From positions 60,444 to 124,443 of the forward strand of contig NZ_JAEHOB010000018.1 of the NCBI RefSeq assembly GCF_016464705.1: a stretch of 64,000 bases of DNA. The letters are read 5' to 3'. Position 1 is the stretch's first letter. Each line of letters starts with the position of its first letter. The translations under genes were made by a program, and so were the position numbers. Below the pieces are notes generated by a model, which was given only the letters and a program-made list of their open reading frames with translations, was not told the DNA's origin and searched no databases. Shown here piece by piece: positions 51,071 to 60,265 of this stretch. Origin of the DNA: Qaidamihabitans albus. GTDB lineage: Bacteria; Actinomycetota; Actinomycetes; Mycobacteriales; Pseudonocardiaceae.

Positions 51071-53463
51071 GCGGTCTCCTCTTGCCGGACGGCGTCGGCC
51101 GCATCGCCGCGCCGCAGTGCTCGCACGACGTCGGCTGGACGAACCGGGATGTGGTCGATCTCCGCGTCGTATTCCCTGAGGGCGTCGTTCACCGCGGCCA
51201 GTACGGCGGCCGGAGCGCCGATGGTGCCTCCCTCACCCATGCCCTTGGCACCGGTCTCGGTCAGGTCGCACGGCGTTTCGATGTGGTGAACGGTCACCGG
51301 CGGGATCTCGCTCGCGGTCGGCACGAGGTAGTCCATGAACGTGCCGGCCAGCGGCTGCCCCTCGGGCGAGTAAATCAGCTCCTCGTACAGCGCGGCGGCG
51401 ATGCCCTGAGCGACCCCACCGCGAACCTGGCCGTCGACCACCGTCGGGTTGACGACGACCCCGCAGTCCTCGACCACCAGGTAGTCGAGGACTCGCGTGC
51501 CACCGGTGCCCCGGTCCACCTCGACGAGTGCGGCGTGCGTGGCGTTGGAGAACATTCCCGGCGGGTCGGTCACACCGCGCGCCTCCAGCAGCCGGTCCTC
51601 GTGCTGGGTGAGCGTGTGCGAACGGAAGTGCACGGTCGCCGCGATCTCGTCGATGGGCAGCCCGGCGTCGCGCACTCCGCGTACCCGCGCGTGCCCGTCG
51701 GCCAGCTCGATGTCGCCGGGACCGGCTTCGAGCAGCTCTGCCGCGACGACCTTGAGCTGATCGGCGAGCCTGCGCGACGCGACCGCCGCGGAGCCACCGC
51801 CGATCACCAGTGACCGGCTCCCCCAGGTGCCCCAACCGAAGCTGGTCAGGTCGGTGTCGCCCTGCCGCAGCTTGACGCGCTCCGGGTGGACTCCGAGCCG
51901 GTCGGCGACGATCTGCGCGAAGGTCGTCTCGTGCCCCTGGCCGTGGCCGCAGGTGCCGCTGGTGACCACGACGTCCCCGGAGGGATCCATCCGGACGTGC
52001 GACACATCGAAGCCCGGCGTCATCTGCATCCTGCGCAGGCCCATCGTCGCCGTGCCGTACGCCGTGCGTTCGGAGAAGTTGACGATCCCGATACCCCGCA
52101 GCGGGCCGTCGCCGGCGTCGCGACGCTCCCACCAGCCCGCGTGCCGCACCTCCGCCGCGCAGCGGTCAAGAGCCTCCACATAGGACCCGAGCTCGTAGGT
52201 GATCCCGTTGGGTCCGGTGTAGGGGAATTCGTGCCTGCCGATGGTGTTGCGGCGCCGGATCTCGACCCGGCCAATGCCCAGCCTCCTGGCCGCCTTGTCC
52301 AGCAACCGTTCCATCACCAGCACGACCTGCGGCCGGGAGACACCCCGGTAGGGAGCGGTCGGTGGCTTGTTCGTGGCGAAACCGCGGGCACGGGCGGCGT
52401 ACCGGCCCACCTTGTAGACGCCGGGCAGCTCGGTCGCCGCCATCAGCGGTTCGACACCACAGCTGAACGGGTACGCCGAGTAGGCGCCGATGTTGCAGAC
52501 GATGTCGGCGTCGACTCCGACGAACCTGCCGTCGGAGTCGAAACCCGCCCGTATGCGGTACTCCTGCTCGTGGCCGTGGAACGCGGCGGTGAGGTTCTCC
52601 TGCCGGTCCTCACTCCAGCGCACCGGCACGCGCAGCATGGCCGCGATCGCGGCGGCGACCACCTCTTCCCGGCCGACGACGCACTTGAGCCCGAAACCAC
52701 CGCCGACGTCGGGAGCGATGACCCGCACCTGCCGTTCCGCGATACCGAGCGCGCTCGCGACGCCCGTCCGCACCTGGTGCGGGACCTGCGTCGAGACTTG
52801 CAGGACGAGCTGCTCGTCGCGGGCCTGCCATTCGGCGAGACACCCGCGGGCCTCGATCGGGGCCGCGGCGACCCGGCCACTGCGAAAGGTCTCCTCCAGG
52901 ACCAGCGGCGCACCGGCGAGCGCGTCACCGAGCAGCTCGTCGGTGAACATCTGCAGGTCCACGAGGACCCCGTCCGGGGCCTCGGCATGCACCGACGTCG
53001 CGGCTCCGGCCAGGTCGGCCAGTGAAAGGACGGGGTCGGTCTCCGCTATCTCGCACCAGACGTGCTCGGCCGCGTCCTCCGCGATGTACCGCGTCTCGGC
53101 CACGACGGCGACGATCGGCTCACCGACGTAGCGCACCCGGTCGTGCGCCAGCAACGGCATGGCCGTCGGCACGAACTCGGCACGTTCGAGCACCGCGGTC
53201 AGCGCCGGATGCCCCAGGTCCTCGGAGGTGATCACGGCGAGGACCCCCGGTACGGACCTCGCGTCCGCAGTGCCGATCTCGGTGATCCGCCCGGCCGCGA
53301 CCGGGCTCCGGACGAACGCGACATGGCAGGCGTGTGGATGCGGCACGTCGTCGACGAACCTGGCGGCGCCGCGCAGCATCCGCGGATCCTCCCGGCGAGG
53401 AAGCCTGGTGCCGACCCAGCTCTTCGCGTCACCCGCGTTCGCTCGCGGTGTACCCGCACTCAT
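51067..53463 (-). CDS. Molybdenum hydroxylase large subunit, copy B
   Basis: 798 residues, same family as copy A but clearly divergent. It has WVGTRLPRREDPRMLRG, APDVGGGFGLKCVVGREE, APYRGVSRPQVVLVMERLLD, GTCGHGQGHETTFAQIVADRLG and GAKGMGEGGTIGAPAAVLAAV (active-site Glu). Motif positions are the same as in copy A, but the loop around the Mo site (PYRGVSRP against TYRAPGRF) differs, which suggests a different substrate or ring position. It overlaps the FAD subunit by 4 bases. Confidence 0.88.
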   Translation of the reverse strand: MSAGTPRANAGDAKSWVGTRLPRREDPRMLRGAARFVDDVPHPHACHVAFVRSPVAAGRITEIGTADARSVPGVLAVITSEDLGHPALTAVLERAEFVPTAMPLLAHDRVRYVGEPIVAVVAETRYIAEDAAEHVWCEIAETDPVLSLADLAGAATSVHAEAPDGVLVDLQMFTDELLGDALAGAPLVLEETFRSGRVAAAPIEARGCLAEWQARDEQLVLQVSTQVPHQVRTGVASALGIAERQVRVIAPDVGGGFGLKCVVGREEVVAAAIAAMLRVPVRWSEDRQENLTAAFHGHEQEYRIRAGFDSDGRFVGVDADIVCNIGAYSAYPFSCGVEPLMAATELPGVYKVGRYAARARGFATNKPPTAPYRGVSRPQVVLVMERLLDKAARRLGIGRVEIRRRNTIGRHEFPYTGPNGITYELGSYVEALDRCAAEVRHAGWWERRDAGDGPLRGIGIVNFSERTAYGTATMGLRRMQMTPGFDVSHVRMDPSGDVVVTSGTCGHGQGHETTFAQIVADRLGVHPERVKLRQGDTDLTSFGWGTWGSRSLVIGGGSAAVASRRLADQLKVVAAELLEAGPGDIELADGHARVRGVRDAGLPIDEIAATVHFRSHTLTQHEDRLLEARGVTDPPGMFSNATHAALVEVDRGTGGTRVLDYLVVEDCGVVVNPTVVDGQVRGGVAQGIAAALYEELIYSPEGQPLAGTFMDYLVPTASEIPPVTVHHIETPCDLTETGAKGMGEGGTIGAPAAVLAAVNDALREYDAEIDHIPVRPADVVRALRRGDAADAVRQEETA

Positions 53464-54350
53464 GCGACGCCCCTCACCGGTCCCGCATCGGTGCCCGTCT
53501 CGTACGCCTCGCGGAAGGCACGCCTGGTCAGAGTGCCGACCAGGTGCCGTCGATAGTCGTGGTCACCGTCCGCCTCGGCCCCCGGCTCGACCGAGGCCGC
53601 GGCGATCCGGGCGGCCTCGGCCCAGGTCGACTCGGCCGGCTCGGCTCCCTGCACATGCGCCTCCGCCTCGGGAACGCGCAGCGGCCGTCCGGCCACCCCG
53701 CCGAGCACGATCGTGACGTCCTGACAACGGTCGTCGACGACGTCGAAGGCGACCCCCGCGGCCGCGATGGCGAAATCACCCCTGCGCCGCGCGTACTCCA
53801 GCAGGGCCGCGCAGCGGCGCGGCCGCCGGAAACGCGTCTCGATCACCATCTCGCCGGGGAGAGCCGCGGTGGTCAGGAACCCGGTGAACCACTCCTCGCT
53901 CGGCACGGTGCGCGTGCCGTGCTCCCCGAGAACGACGATCTCCGCATCGTGCAGGCGCGCGAGCAGGCACCATTCCGCGGTGGGGTCCGAATGGGCGATG
54001 CTGCCGCCGACGGTCCCGCGCGACCGGATCGGGTAGTGACCGATCCACCGCGCGGCACGCGGCAGCACGGCGAAGCCGTCGCGGACCTCCGCTCCCCTGC
54101 TGATCTCGACGGAGCGGTGGCGCGTCAGGGCACCGACCCGCAGTTCGTCGCCCTCCCGCCGGATGTAGTCGAGGCCGGATACGGGGTTGATGTCGATCAG
54201 AGCCGCCGGGTGCGCCAACCGGAAGTTCATCATCGGCACGAGGGACTGCCCGCCGGCAAGGATCTTCGCGTCCTCACCGAGTTCGCGCAGCAACTCGACG
54301 ACCTCCTGCGGGGTGTAGGCCCGGTGGTACTCGAACGGCGCTGGTTTCAC
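53460..54350 (-). CDS. Molybdenum hydroxylase FAD (medium) subunit
   Basis: 296 residues: VKPAPFEYHRAYTPQEVVELL at the N-terminus, FAD-binding AKILAGGQSLVPMMNFRLAHP and SRGTVGGSIAHSDPTAEW (the TxGGxxAxxDP loop), and a CO_deh_flav_C C-terminal domain. It accepts electrons from the FeS subunit and passes them to an external acceptor. GGGGAG lies 6 bases before the GTG. It is the first gene of the M-L-S-L-gntR operon. Confidence 0.9.
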   Translation of the reverse strand: MKPAPFEYHRAYTPQEVVELLRELGEDAKILAGGQSLVPMMNFRLAHPAALIDINPVSGLDYIRREGDELRVGALTRHRSVEISRGAEVRDGFAVLPRAARWIGHYPIRSRGTVGGSIAHSDPTAEWCLLARLHDAEIVVLGEHGTRTVPSEEWFTGFLTTAALPGEMVIETRFRRPRRCAALLEYARRRGDFAIAAAGVAFDVVDDRCQDVTIVLGGVAGRPLRVPEAEAHVQGAEPAESTWAEAARIAAASVEPGAEADGDHDYRRHLVGTLTRRAFREAYETGTDAGPVRGVA

Positions 54351-54373
54351 ACTCGGCTCCCCTTCCCGGTCGC

Positions 54374-54386
54374 TTGATATACCATA
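54374..54386. promoter_or_regulatory. GntR operator-like site, hydroxylase operon side
   Basis: TTGATATACCATA, 24 bases upstream of the FAD-subunit GTG. Confidence 0.6.
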
Positions 54387-54448
54387 TCCCAACGATCGGG
54401 CACGGCAAAGGAACTCTGCGCGACCTTGACAGATACCGGCTGTCGATA

Positions 54449-54462
54449 TTTGATATACCAAA
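54449..54462. promoter_or_regulatory. GntR operator-like site, SDR operon side
   Basis: TTTGATATACCAAA, the best-conserved copy, 18 bases before the SDR ATG and just ahead of its AAGGAG ribosome site. Confidence 0.65.
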
Positions 54463-54479
54463 TCGAAGGAGATGCTGAG

Positions 54480-55277
54480 ATGGACCTGAACCTCACTGAC
54501 AAGGTCGCGTTCGTAACCGGTGCCAGCAAGGGAATCGGCCGTCAGGTGACGCTCCGCCTCGCCCAGGAGGGATGCGACGTCGTCATCACCGCACGCGGAC
54601 GGGAGGGCCTGGAGCAGGCCGCCGCCGAGATCCAGGCCGAGACCGGCCGCAAGATCATTCCGCTCACCGGCGACATGAGCCGGGACACCGACGTCGAGCG
54701 CTGCGTGCGAACCGCCATCGGCGAGTTCGGCCGGATCGACGTACTGGTCACCTGCGCGGGCAGCTCCCCCGGCGGGCTGCTGGAAGAACTCACCGAGGAA
54801 CAGTGGATGCAGAGCCTGAACCTCAAGTTCCTGGGTTACGTGCGAACGGTACGGGCGGTCGTCCCGCACATGGTGGACGAGGGCAGCGGCTCCATCGTGC
54901 TCGTGGTCGGCAACGACGGGCTCAAGCCGAGCTTCTGGGAGATGACGGCCGGCGCCGCCAACGCCGCCGACCTCAACTTCGCCTCCTCCATCGCGGACCA
55001 GTACGGCCCCAAGGGCGTACGGGTCAACACCGTCAACCCGGGACCGGTGGACACCGACCGCTGGGACGGCCTGGAGAAGGCCTTCGCCCGCGACATGGGT
55101 GTCGACCAGGCCGAGGCCCGCCGCCGCGCCGAGGCTTCCATCCCGCTGGGCCGCATCACGCGGCCGGACGAGGTCGCCGCCCTCGTCGCGTTCCTCGCCT
55201 CGGACGTCGCGGGCAGCGTGCACGGCGCGCACGTGCCCATCGACGGTGCCCAGCGCAAGGCACTGATGGAACGCTGA
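54480..55277 (+). CDS. SDR-family oxidoreductase with altered active site
   Basis: 265 residues. The NAD(P) loop TGASKGIGRQV, the VTCAGSSPGG (NNAG-type) strand and the C-terminal VRVNTVNPGPVDTDRW are typical of classical SDRs. Where YxxxK is expected the chain reads SFWEMTAGAANAADLNF, so neither catalytic Tyr nor Lys is present. It may be a structural or hydratase-like SDR, or use other residues. AAGGAG precedes the ATG. It is the first gene of the divergent catabolic operon. Confidence 0.82.
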   Translation: MDLNLTDKVAFVTGASKGIGRQVTLRLAQEGCDVVITARGREGLEQAAAEIQAETGRKIIPLTGDMSRDTDVERCVRTAIGEFGRIDVLVTCAGSSPGGLLEELTEEQWMQSLNLKFLGYVRTVRAVVPHMVDEGSGSIVLVVGNDGLKPSFWEMTAGAANAADLNFASSIADQYGPKGVRVNTVNPGPVDTDRWDGLEKAFARDMGVDQAEARRRAEASIPLGRITRPDEVAALVAFLASDVAGSVHGAHVPIDGAQRKALMER

Positions 55278-55291
55278 GAGGGAACGCTGAC

Positions 55292-55966
55292 GTGCGCCTC
55301 ACCAACTCCTTCCGCGTCGATCGCCCGGCGGCCGAGGTGTTCGACGCCTTCTCGGACATCGAGCGGGTGGCGGCCTGCATGCCGGGCGCCCGCGTCGTCG
55401 GCCGATCCGCGGAGGACGTCTACGACGGTGAGGTCAAGGTCAGGGTGGGCCCCCTCGCCGTCGCGTACTCCGGGAAGCTGCACGTGCTCGACACCGACCG
55501 CGAGCAGTGGCGGCTGACGATGCGGGCGAAGGGCCGCGAGCAGCGAGGAGCGGGCAACGCCGACGCCTACGTGGTCACCCGGCTCAGCGAGCGCGACGGT
55601 GCGACCGTGGTCGAGATCGAGACCGATCTCGACATCCGCGGGAAGGTCGCGCAGTTCGGCCGCGGCGTGATCGCCGAGACCTCGGACGGCTTCCTGCGAA
55701 CGTTCGCCGCCAACCTGGAGGAGATGCTCGCGCGTGGCGGCGTGGAGGCCGCCGAACCGGCAGCGGCCGCCGCGGGCGCCGAGGACTCCGCTGCGCGACC
55801 GGACGCGACACTGGACGCGTGGCGGCTGCTCATCCGGCCATGGCTGGTGCGCCACGCTCCGTCGGCCGTGACCGTCGCCCTTTCCGGAGCGGCGGCCTAC
55901 CTCGGCGCCAGGACCGGCGCACGGCACGCGCTGCGTTCCGGGAATCGTTCGGGGCACCGCCACTAG
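55292..55966 (+). CDS. coxG: CoxG/SRPBCC-family protein
   Basis: 224 residues. The N-terminal ~145 form a CoxG-type START-like domain (FRVDRPAAEVFDAFSDIERVAACMPGARV, DIRGKVAQFGRGVIAETSDGFLRTFAANLEEML). The C-terminal part ends in a hydrophobic segment (AVTVALSGAAAYLGA) that may anchor it to the membrane. In CO dehydrogenase loci CoxG recruits the enzyme to the membrane; here it presumably does so for the Mo hydroxylase. GAGAGGGAA precedes the GTG, 14 bases after the SDR stop. Confidence 0.85.
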   Translation: MRLTNSFRVDRPAAEVFDAFSDIERVAACMPGARVVGRSAEDVYDGEVKVRVGPLAVAYSGKLHVLDTDREQWRLTMRAKGREQRGAGNADAYVVTRLSERDGATVVEIETDLDIRGKVAQFGRGVIAETSDGFLRTFAANLEEMLARGGVEAAEPAAAAAGAEDSAARPDATLDAWRLLIRPWLVRHAPSAVTVALSGAAAYLGARTGARHALRSGNRSGHRH

Positions 55967-55983
55967 CACGATGGGAGCGACAC

Positions 55984-56868
55984 GTGCCATACGCAGTCAC
56001 CGACGACGACGTCCGGCTCTACTACGAGGAGACCGGGAGCGGCGACACCATCGTCTTCCTCCACGAGTTCGCGGGCGACCACCGTTCCTGGGAACCACAG
56101 GTCCGGCACTTCTCCCGGACCTACCGCTGCCTCGTGTTCTCGGCGCGCGGCTTCCCTCCCTCCGACGTACCGGCCGGGCAGGACTCCTACAGCCAGTCGC
56201 GCGCCGTCTCCGACGTCGCCGCGGTGCTGGACGCCGCCGGGGCCGATCGGGCCTTCCTGGTCGGCAACTCGATGGGCGGCTTCGGTGCGCTGCATTTCGC
56301 GCTCCGGCATCCGGACCGCACCCTCGGCGCGATCGTCGCCGGCTGCGGATACGGTGCCCACCCCGACAAGGAGGAAGGCTTTCGCGCCGAGTCGGAGCGG
56401 ATCGCGGTCGCCTTCGAGGAGGAAGGCTCGGCCGCGATGTCCCGGTGGTACGGCACCGGTCCCGCCCGGGTGCAGTACGAGGCGAAGGACCCGCGCGGCC
56501 ACGCCGAGCACGTTCACGTCCTCGGCGAGCACGACCCGCTCGGCGCGGCGTTGACGATGCGGGGAGTACAGAAGCAGCGGCCCTCGCTGTACGCGATGCG
56601 GGACGAGCTCGCCGCGTGCGAGCCACCGGTCCTCCTTGTCGCGGGCGACGAGGACGACGGCGTTCTCGAGACCGACCTGATGCTCAAGCGCACGATCCCG
56701 CGGTGCGGCCTGGCCGTTCTGCCCAGGTCCGGACATGTCACCAACCTCGAGGAACCGGAACTGTTCAACCGCCTGGCCGAGCGCTTCCTCACGGCGGTCG
56801 AGCACGGCAAGTGGCGGGAACGTGATCCCCGTTCGCTGAGCACCTCGACAACGGGGGCGAGCACATGA
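55984..56868 (+). CDS. Alpha/beta-hydrolase
   Basis: 294 residues, complete triad: nucleophile Ser in VGNSMGGFGA (near 100), acid in AGDEDDGV, and His in PRSGHVTNLEEPELF. The opening YEETGSGDTIVFLHEFAGDHRSW is that of C-C or ester hydrolases in aromatic catabolism. Context (Mo hydroxylase, monooxygenase, CoA enzymes) suggests ring-fission-product or lactam/ester hydrolysis. Its stop overlaps the enoyl-CoA hydratase ATG. Confidence 0.85.
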   Translation: MPYAVTDDDVRLYYEETGSGDTIVFLHEFAGDHRSWEPQVRHFSRTYRCLVFSARGFPPSDVPAGQDSYSQSRAVSDVAAVLDAAGADRAFLVGNSMGGFGALHFALRHPDRTLGAIVAGCGYGAHPDKEEGFRAESERIAVAFEEEGSAAMSRWYGTGPARVQYEAKDPRGHAEHVHVLGEHDPLGAALTMRGVQKQRPSLYAMRDELAACEPPVLLVAGDEDDGVLETDLMLKRTIPRCGLAVLPRSGHVTNLEEPELFNRLAERFLTAVEHGKWRERDPRSLSTSTTGAST

Positions 56869-57557
56869 CACCGGGGGCACCGCTGTCCGTCGAGCGGGCG
56901 GAGCACGGGCTCACCCGGATCCGGTTCGACCGGCCCGGACGCCGCAACGCGATCGACGAGAACACCGTTGCGGCCCTGCTCGCCGAACTCGACCACGACC
57001 CGGCCGGCCCGGTGCTGCTGGGCAGCACGGATCCGGCGATCTTCTGCGCGGGCGCCGACCTCGACATCACCGACGCCGAACGCACACGCTGCAGTGACCT
57101 GCTCTACGAGACCTATCACCGCCTGGTGACCAGGCCGGGACCCGTGATCGCGGTCGTCGAGGGCCCGGCGGTGGGCGGCGGCGCGCAGCTCGCGACAGCC
57201 GCCGACCTGCGGGTCGCCGGACCAGGCTGCCGGTTCCGCTGGGCCGGCCCCGGGCACGGGCTCGCCGTCGGCGCCTGGGTGCTGCCGGACCTCGTCGGCC
57301 GCGGCATCGCGCTCGAACTGACGTTGAGCGGACGCTGGGTCGGCGCCGCCGAGGCACTGCGCATCGGTCTCGTCAACTCCGTGGACGACGAACCCTGGCC
57401 GGTGGCCGAGAAGCTGGTCGCGACCGTGGCCGGGCTCGACGCGGCGGCGGTGGCGGGGGTCAAGTCGATCACGGCGGCCGGCGGCGGCCTGCCGGACCGG
57501 CTCGCGGCCGAGCGGCACCGCAACCTGCGGCAGTGGCCGGGCACGGTGCCCCGATGA
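56865..57557 (+). CDS. Enoyl-CoA hydratase/isomerase family protein
   Basis: 230 residues, short for the family (~255). FDRPGRRNAIDENTVAALL, oxyanion loops IFCAGADLDI and VEGPAVGGGAQLATAADLRVA are present. Of the two catalytic Glu positions the region after GPGHGLAVGAW lacks a clear second Glu, so it may be an isomerase or hydrolase rather than a hydratase. It is coupled on both sides by 4-base overlaps. Confidence 0.82.
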   Translation: MTPGAPLSVERAEHGLTRIRFDRPGRRNAIDENTVAALLAELDHDPAGPVLLGSTDPAIFCAGADLDITDAERTRCSDLLYETYHRLVTRPGPVIAVVEGPAVGGGAQLATAADLRVAGPGCRFRWAGPGHGLAVGAWVLPDLVGRGIALELTLSGRWVGAAEALRIGLVNSVDDEPWPVAEKLVATVAGLDAAAVAGVKSITAAGGGLPDRLAAERHRNLRQWPGTVPR

Positions 57558-60265
57558 ACCGGGCGGACATCGAGTGGGTCGAGTGGAGCGAGGCGGCGTG
57601 GCGGGTGCACGTGCCCGGTGCCGACGAGTCGTTCGCGAGCGGGCTCGGCAACGCCACCCTGCCGGCCCTGGCGCACGCGAGCGCCCGGAAGTTTCCCGAC
57701 CGGATCGCGCTGGACATCGACGGTGAGACCGTCACGCACGGCGAGCTCGACGCCGACGCGGCACGGATCGCCGGCTGGCTTTCCGACCGGATCGGCCCCG
57801 GCGACCGCGTGGTCCTCAGTGGACCGTCCTCGACCGACTTCGTGCGGTGCTACCTCGCAACGCTGCGCGCGGGAGGCGTCGTTGTGCCGGCCAACCCGGC
57901 CGCCACAGCCGCCGAGCTCGGCCACCTGTTCGCCGACTCCTCCGCCGCCCTCGCACTCGTCGCCGACCCGGAGGCCACACCCCCCGGAATCCCGGCGCAG
58001 CCGCTGCACGCCGTGCCACGGGGCCGCCCGCTGCCCGCGACGTCCTCCGGCCCGGACGAGGTGGCGCTGCTCGCCTACACCTCGGGCACGACCGGCAGGC
58101 CGAAAGGGGTGCCGCTGAGCCACCGGCGGTTGCTGACGTCGATCAGAGCCGCGATGGCCGCGTGGCGATGGTCCGCCGACGACGTGCTGGTGCACGCCCT
58201 GCCACTGTTCCATCAGCACGGGCTCGGCGGCGTCCATGCCACGCTCGTCGCCGGGTCCACCGCCCGGCTGCTGTCCCGCTTCACCACCGACGCGCTCGTT
58301 CGGGCGGCACGCGGTGCCACGGTGCTGTTCGCGGTGCCGACGATGTACGAAAGGCTCGTCGACGCGCCCGGTGCCACGGACGTGCTCGGCGCGTTGCGGC
58401 TGTGCGTCTGTGGTTCGGCGCCGCTGAGCGAGGCACTCGCGGCGAGGGTCGCGGCCACCTTCGGCCGGCCGCCCCTCGTCCGCTACGGCACGACCGAGAC
58501 CGGGCTGGACGTGTCCAATCCCTACGGTGCGGCGCGCGCCGACACCGTAGGCCTCCCGCTGCCCGGCGTCCTGTTGCGCCTGGTGGACGACGAGATCCAG
58601 CTGCGGGGTCCGCAGGTGTTCTCCGGGTACTGGAACAACCAGGAGGCGACGGCGGAGGCGTTCACCGCGGACGGCTGGTTTCGCACCGGCGACCTCGGGC
58701 AGATCGATCCAGGGTCGGGGCACCTGGTGATCCGGGGACGCAGCAAGGAGCTGATCATCACCGGCGGCCTCAACGTGTATCCGCGCGAGGTCGAGGTGGC
58801 GCTGGAGCGGCATCCCGCGGTGGCGGAGGCCGCCGTCGCCGGCCTGCCGCACGAGCACTGGGGCGAGCAGGTGACCGCGTGGGTCGTGCTGCGCGAGGCG
58901 GTGCCCCCTGAGGCGCTGATCGAGCACGCTCGATCCCTGCTGGCGCCGTACAAGTGCCCGAAGGTGGTCCTTCCGGTCGCGGCCCTGCCCCGCAACCACA
59001 TGGGCAAGGTGGCCCGGGCCGAGCTGGACACTCCCGCCGGCCGCGCCCTGCGCAGGGCGGAGGAGACCGAGGAGCTGGGCGCGTTCGTCGAGCTGTACCC
59101 GCACGCGCGGGCGCGGCCTGGAACGCCGGTGGCCGTCAAGGACGTGGTGGACGTCGCCGGGCAGATGGTGCGCAGCGGAACGCCCGGGCTGGGCCACCGC
59201 GTCGCCTCCGAGGACTCCGATGCCTGGGCCCGGCTGCGAGCGGCCGGGTACGTCCTCATCGGCCGCACGCGGCTTCCGGAGCTGGCGTGGTCGGTCGTCA
59301 CCCCGGGCTGCCGCAACCCGTGGGATCCCGGCCGGGACGCGGGCGGCTCCAGCGGCGGCTCCGCGGTCGCGGTGGCCACCGGCGTGGTGCCGGTGGCGCT
59401 GGGTACCGACACCGGCGGCTCGATCCGCATACCCGCCGCACTGTGCGGCGTCGCGGGCCTGCGGCCCACCGCAGGCGCCGTCTCCTCGCGTGGCGTGACA
59501 CCGCTCGCGTCGTCGATGGACACCGTCGGGCCGATCGCGCGCACCGCCAGGGAATGCCTGCGCGTGCACGAGGTTCTCGGCGGTGCCGTGCGGCCCGCTC
59601 CCCCGCACGTCACCGGCCTGACGGTCGGCGTGCCGTCCGCGCTGTGGACGGGCCGGATCGACGCCGAGGTGGCGCGCCTGCTCGACGCCGCGTCGGACTC
59701 GCTGCGCGCCACGGGCGCCCGCGTCGTGGAGATCGAGCTCCCGCTCGCCCACCGGCACGCACGCGGCGCCGGCTACACGATCATGCTCGCCGAGTCGGCC
59801 CGGCACTGGTGGGCGGAGCTGCGAGCCTGTCCCGGCGGCGCCGGTGCGGAAGTGGCCGAGCGCCTCCGCGCCGGCAACGATGTGTCCGAAGAGGACTATA
59901 CGGAGGCCCGCGCCAGGGCGGGCGCCGTCCGCGACGAGCTCGACGACGCCTTCACCGAGGTCCACGCGCTGCTGACGCCGACGGTCCCGGTCACCGCCGC
60001 ACCGCTCGGCGCCGGGACCGTACGCCTCGGGGACCGCGACGAGCCCGTGGAGTCGGCCTACTACCGGCTCACCGCGGTGGCGTCGGTCACCGGGCATCCG
60101 GCGCTCACCGTACCGGCGGGGCTCAGCGCTTCCGGGCTGCCGGTAGGCGCCCAGCTCGTCGGCCCACGGAATCAGGAAGCCCTGCTGTGCCTGCTGGGGG
60201 AAGTCATCGAGAACGGCCCCGAAACACTCGCGCTGGCGCGGCGCCGGGAAGGGAGCACGACATGA
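57554..60265 (+). CDS. Acyl-CoA synthetase-amidase fusion protein
   Basis: 903 residues in one uninterrupted frame. Residues ~30-495 are an ANL acyl-CoA synthetase: [11 protein letters not shown] (near 175), [19 protein letters not shown], and the adenylation Lys485 in [13 protein letters not shown]. Residues ~512-900 are an amidase-signature domain with Lys529 ([11 protein letters not shown]), cis-Ser near 599-600 (AGGSSGGSA) and nucleophile Ser near 623 ([11 protein letters not shown]). The ~60-residue helical N-terminus usual in amidases is replaced by the ligase. Both active sites look intact. A bifunctional amide-hydrolysing and CoA-activating enzyme is the natural reading. It overlaps neighbours by 4 bases at each end. 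Confidence 0.85.
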   Translation: MNRADIEWVEWSEAAWRVHVPGADESFASGLGNATLPALAHASARKFPDRIALDIDGETVTHGELDADAARIAGWLSDRIGPGDRVVLSGPSSTDFVRCYLATLRAGGVVVPANPAATAAELGHLFADSSAALALVADPEATPPGIPAQPLHAVPRGRPLPATSSGPDEVALLAYTSGTTGRPKGVPLSHRRLLTSIRAAMAAWRWSADDVLVHALPLFHQHGLGGVHATLVAGSTARLLSRFTTDALVRAARGATVLFAVPTMYERLVDAPGATDVLGALRLCVCGSAPLSEALAARVAATFGRPPLVRYGTTETGLDVSNPYGAARADTVGLPLPGVLLRLVDDEIQLRGPQVFSGYWNNQEATAEAFTADGWFRTGDLGQIDPGSGHLVIRGRSKELIITGGLNVYPREVEVALERHPAVAEAAVAGLPHEHWGEQVTAWVVLREAVPPEALIEHARSLLAPYKCPKVVLPVAALPRNHMGKVARAELDTPAGRALRRAEETEELGAFVELYPHARARPGTPVAVKDVVDVAGQMVRSGTPGLGHRVASEDSDAWARLRAAGYVLIGRTRLPELAWSVVTPGCRNPWDPGRDAGGSSGGSAVAVATGVVPVALGTDTGGSIRIPAALCGVAGLRPTAGAVSSRGVTPLASSMDTVGPIARTARECLRVHEVLGGAVRPAPPHVTGLTVGVPSALWTGRIDAEVARLLDAASDSLRATGARVVEIELPLAHRHARGAGYTIMLAESARHWWAELRACPGGAGAEVAERLRAGNDVSEEDYTEARARAGAVRDELDDAFTEVHALLTPTVPVTAAPLGAGTVRLGDRDEPVESAYYRLTAVASVTGHPALTVPAGLSASGLPVGAQLVGPRNQEALLCLLGEVIENGPETLALARRREGSTT

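Noticed and set aside
48244..54350. Carbon monoxide dehydrogenase (coxMSL)
   Set aside because: Neither large subunit has the AYxCSFR loop of true CO dehydrogenase, and the neighbours are aromatic and CoA enzymes. A general molybdenum hydroxylase is the better call.
57116..60097. A 993-codon open frame on the minus strand
   Set aside because: It is antisense to the ligase-amidase fusion, which has clear catalytic motifs; the minus-strand translation matches nothing.
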